Part shown: in pieces, positions 3,892 through 5,846 of the stretch
Layout of the letters: the number at the start of each line of letters is the position of its first letter
Numbering within the stretch: the stretch's first letter is position 1
Assembly (NCBI GenBank): GCA_002310995.1
Contig: DBYV01000013.1
Coordinates: 19,106 to 24,951 of the forward strand
Reading direction: 5' to 3'
Source of the DNA: a bacterium UBP6_UBA1177
GTDB lineage: Bacteria > UBP6 > UBA1177
DNA: 5,846 nt
Program-made: the position numbers and the translations under genes
Notes under the pieces: generated by a model
Database searches by the model: none
Seen by the model: the letters and a program-made list of their open reading frames with translations, nothing else
Told to the model about the DNA's origin: nothing

Positions 3892-5259
3892 ATGAAAAAT
3901 ACACTGCTCGTCAAAGAAATCAGGGAGATGCTTGAAGACGGTCTCTTTGAGGATATCAAAGATTTTGCCGAGTCAAACCCGCCGGATGTTGTAGCGAACT
4001 TCTTTGAAGCGCTGGAAATTTCCGAGATTATTCAGATTTTTTCATTTATAGATGAAGAAATCGTTGCCGACATATTCTCAGAATTCGAGGACGAAGTCAA
4101 AAATCAGCTCACTTCACAGATGTCAAGCCGACAGCTTGCCGAACTGCTCTACGAGCTGCCAGAAAATGTACACGCGCAGATTCTTTCGACCCTTGACGAT
4201 GAGAAAAAAGCAGAAATCCACGAACTTATCGAGGAAATCGACAAGGAATCAAGACAGGCACAGGAAGCTCTTTTCGGAAACATTCCAGGCATTATCCGTG
4301 ACCGCGAAGGCAACATTCACGAAAGCATCAGAGTTTACAAGCCGTTTGCAAAAAAACTTAAACAAATCAACAAGTTGGACAAAGGAACCCTGATCACGGT
4401 AACAGACCCGGGTCAGGAGGAAATTGACTTTCTCTGCAAAGAACTGAATATCCCTGCTGACTTTTTCGAATACGCTCTCGACATGGATGAAAGAGCGCGT
4501 ATCGAAGAGGATGACAACAACAAACTCGTCATCGTAAAAATCCCTTACTACGATTCAACTGATGAGGACGAGATGTACGGAACAATCCCGCTCGGCATAA
4601 TTTTCGCCGGAAACACAATTCTTCTTGTGTGCGGAATGCAGACCGATTTCATCTCGAAAATGATAGAAAACATGCAGAAAAAATACCTTGGAAGCCTCGC
4701 AAAAGATGACTTTGTCCTTACGACTCTGTTCGACACGACGCAGCTTTTCCTGCTTTACCTGAAACAGATCAGCAACATCATCACGATTGTCCAGAAAAAA
4801 ATTCAGGAAACAAGTAAAAACGAAGACCTGGCGAAACTTCTGAACCTCGAAAAAAGTCTTGTCTACTTCACTACCGCACTCAAATCGAATGAATTTATGG
4901 CGATGAGACTCAGAAAAATCGGACTTGTCCCCGTTACCGAGGAAAACGACGACAAAATCGACGACATCGTTACCGAAACCAAACAGGCAATCGAAATGTC
5001 GTCCATCTACAACAACATCGTAAGCGAAATGATGACGGCGTTCAGCTCGATTATCTCGAACAAACTGAACAACATAATGAAGCTTCTCACCATCATCACG
5101 ATTGTTCTCACCGTTCCCGTCATGTTCGCTTCGATCTACGGCATGAACATTCAGCTTCCGGGTGACAAATCGCCTTACGCTTTTGCCGTTTTCGTAATAA
5201 CTTCCATAATGTTTTCAGGACTTGTCGTCTGGTATTTCAAGAAAAAAGACTGGTTCTAA
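3892..5259 (+). CDS. CorA-family divalent cation transporter with MgtE-like N-terminal domain
   Basis: A 455-residue inner-membrane protein. Residues 1-125 are acidic helical repeats (DVVANFFEALEISEIIQIF, QLAELLYELPENVHAQIL, TLDDEKKAEIHELI) resembling the MgtE N-domain superhelix, the Mg2+-sensing part of MgtE channels, but no CBS domains follow. Residues about 145-270 match the CorA cytoplasmic alpha/beta domain (EIDFLCKELNIPADFFEYALDMDERARIEEDDNN). A long helix (about 275-395) leads to TM1 (about 397-416) ending in the family-defining Y416-G417-M418-N419, then TM2 (about 429-448) and a basic KKKDWF tail. It probably forms a pentameric Mg2+ (possibly Co2+ or Ni2+) channel. At 455 residues it is well over the ~310-350 of typical CorA, the surplus being the N-domain. 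The start is supported by GGGAGG 5 nt upstream, which can be masked by a hairpin. The CorA part is certain; the MgtE_N match is by pattern. Confidence 0.9.
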   Translation: MKNTLLVKEIREMLEDGLFEDIKDFAESNPPDVVANFFEALEISEIIQIFSFIDEEIVADIFSEFEDEVKNQLTSQMSSRQLAELLYELPENVHAQILSTLDDEKKAEIHELIEEIDKESRQAQEALFGNIPGIIRDREGNIHESIRVYKPFAKKLKQINKLDKGTLITVTDPGQEEIDFLCKELNIPADFFEYALDMDERARIEEDDNNKLVIVKIPYYDSTDEDEMYGTIPLGIIFAGNTILLVCGMQTDFISKMIENMQKKYLGSLAKDDFVLTTLFDTTQLFLLYLKQISNIITIVQKKIQETSKNEDLAKLLNLEKSLVYFTTALKSNEFMAMRLRKIGLVPVTEENDDKIDDIVTETKQAIEMSSIYNNIVSEMMTAFSSIISNKLNNIMKLLTIITIVLTVPVMFASIYGMNIQLPGDKSPYAFAVFVITSIMFSGLVVWYFKKKDWF

Positions 5260-5271
5260 AACATCAAAACA

Positions 5272-5299
5272 TGTAGAGACATCATATTATGGCGTCTCA
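5272..5299. repeat. GAGAC...GTCTC dyad in the corA-like / charged-protein intergenic gap
   Basis: TGTAGAGAC at 5272-5280 and GCGTCTCA at 5292-5299 form a hairpin: GAGAC/GTCTC outer stem, one mismatch, then U-G, C-G, A-U and U-A pairs closing a short loop. It resembles the common intergenic TGTAGAGACGC...GCGTCTC palindromes I recall from many bacterial genomes. It lies between convergent genes and may help end transcription, although no clean T-run follows on either strand. Confidence 0.45.
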
Positions 5300-5342
5300 A
5301 AAAATATGGATTTTGTCAGGATTTTATTGGTATTTATTGAGA

Positions 5343-5846
5343 TTAATCATCGAAAAGGTCGTCAAGTTCTTCTTCGGCACTTCTCTTTTTGGGTTTTGAT
5401 TTGGATTTTGATTTCGATTTTTTCTTCGGGGCAGGCTCTTCTTCTTCCTCGTCCTCTTCATCCTCATCTTCATCTATTTCATCTTCGTCTTCTTCAGGTT
5501 CCGGTGCTTTCTTCTTGCTGACCTTTTTCTTCGGAGCAGGCTCTTCCTCGTCTTCATCTTCATCATCTTCTTCATCATCTTCTTCAGCAGCGGCTGCAGC
5601 TGCAGCTTCTCTCTCAGCCTCTTCGCGTTCGCGTCTCATTCTTTCCTGCTCTTCGCGCTCCTCACGTTCAGCTTCTTTGCGGGCTTCTTCTTCGGCTCTT
5701 CTTGCCTCTTCTTCGGCAAGTTTTTCTTCAAGTTCTGCTTTTTCTCTTTCAAGTCTTTCCCTTTCAGCAGCCTCAGCCTCCAGTCTCTCAGCCTCTTTGC
5801 GGGCTTCTTCCTCTGCAAGTCTTTTTGCTTCCTCCTCTCTGCGGAT
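5343..5846 (-). CDS. highly charged helical protein with acidic/lysine-rich tail, 5' end outside the window
   Basis: The minus-strand frame is open from the right edge to the TAA at 5345-5343, giving 167 visible residues; no start is required inside the window. Residues 1-80 are almost entirely Glu/Arg/Lys/Ala/Leu in short i to i+4 patterns (AEEEARKEAER at 11-21 and again at 51-61), typical of a single alpha-helix or coiled coil. A run of seven alanines (81-87) follows, then two acidic blocks each ending in E-P-A-P-K-K-K (to 108 and 143), a KSKSKSKS stretch (143-150), and the tail SAEEELDDLFDD. An ATG at 5639 could be misread as a start, but the same composition continues upstream of it. The role is unknown; a scaffold or nucleic-acid-associated protein is possible. 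It is convergent with the corA-like gene. Confidence 0.75.
   Translation of the reverse strand: MRREEEAKRLAEEEARKEAERLEAEAAERERLEREKAELEEKLAEEEARRAEEEARKEAEREEREEQERMRREREEAEREAAAAAAAEEDDEEDDEDEDEEEPAPKKKVSKKKAPEPEEDEDEIDEDEDEEDEEEEEPAPKKKSKSKSKSKPKKRSAEEELDDLFDD
5419..5546 (-). repeat. direct repeat encoding the E-P-A-P-K-K-K modules
   Basis: A 23-nt unit at 5419-5441 recurs at 5524-5546 with one mismatch. The 105-nt period (35 codons) stays in frame. Each unit encodes the end of an acidic block and PAPKKK. It indicates internal duplication of the tail module, so copy number may vary between strains. Confidence 0.7.
5671..5810 (-). repeat. in-frame repeat encoding AEEEARKEAER helix units
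   Basis: The segments starting at 5671 and 5791 are near-identical, with a 120-nt (40-codon) spacing, and share the stretch CTTTGCGGGCTTCTTC. They encode the repeated helix unit near the left edge of the visible protein. The spacing keeps frame, consistent with expansion of a helical repeat. Confidence 0.65.

Noticed and set aside
5636..5818. Minus-strand 60-codon frame rich in Lys
   Set aside because: It is an alternative frame of the charged-helix gene that runs through from the right edge; its lysines are frame-shifted reading of Glu/Ala codons.

Overview
The window looks like chromosome from a low-to-moderate GC, probably anaerobic bacterium. It holds a rubredoxin next to the tail of what appears to be an A-type flavoprotein (an oxygen or NO scavenging pair), bacterial housekeeping genes with good Shine-Dalgarno sites, and a lipoprotein with a Cys-rich head and a long Asp/Asn linker. 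I cannot assign a phylum. That lipoprotein style recalls deltaproteobacterial or myxobacterial-type metagenome genomes, but this is only an impression.

Layout. (1) 1-1137, plus strand: the C-terminus of a probable flavoprotein (fprA/roo type), rubredoxin, and truB (tRNA U55 pseudouridine synthase), tightly packed and probably one transcript. (2) 1138-3688: two convergent genes, each with its own candidate promoter. They are an ORF6N-domain protein with a PLD-like C-terminus (plus) and a secreted Cys-rich lipoprotein (minus), separated by a short dyad repeat at 2150-2208. This block is flanked by a 30-nt imperfect direct repeat (27 of 30 identical). The left copy is the 3' end of truB with its stop codon (1108-1137); the right copy lies in the intergenic region (3689-3718). 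This is the footprint expected of an element inserted at the 3' end of truB, although no recombinase gene is visible. (3) 3719-5259: a candidate promoter, an 18-codon upstream reading frame, a hairpin that buries the Shine-Dalgarno site, and then a CorA-type divalent cation channel whose N-terminus looks like the MgtE N-domain. (4) 5260-5342: a short intergenic dyad. (5) 5343-5846, minus: the 3' part of a gene for a highly charged helical protein with an acidic/lysine-rich tail, running off the right edge.

Functionally, rubredoxin would pass electrons to the flavoprotein. TruB modifies tRNA. The CorA-like protein would move Mg2+ (or Co2+/Ni2+), and its leader suggests translational control. 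The ORF6N gene contains a perfect 31-bp palindrome within its own DNA-binding-domain coding sequence, and a related smaller palindrome overlaps its predicted transcription start. This raises the possibility of autoregulation or a conserved DNA target. The most useful leads are the truB-end duplication, the ORF6N palindromes, the MgtE_N-CorA architecture and the leader upstream of it.
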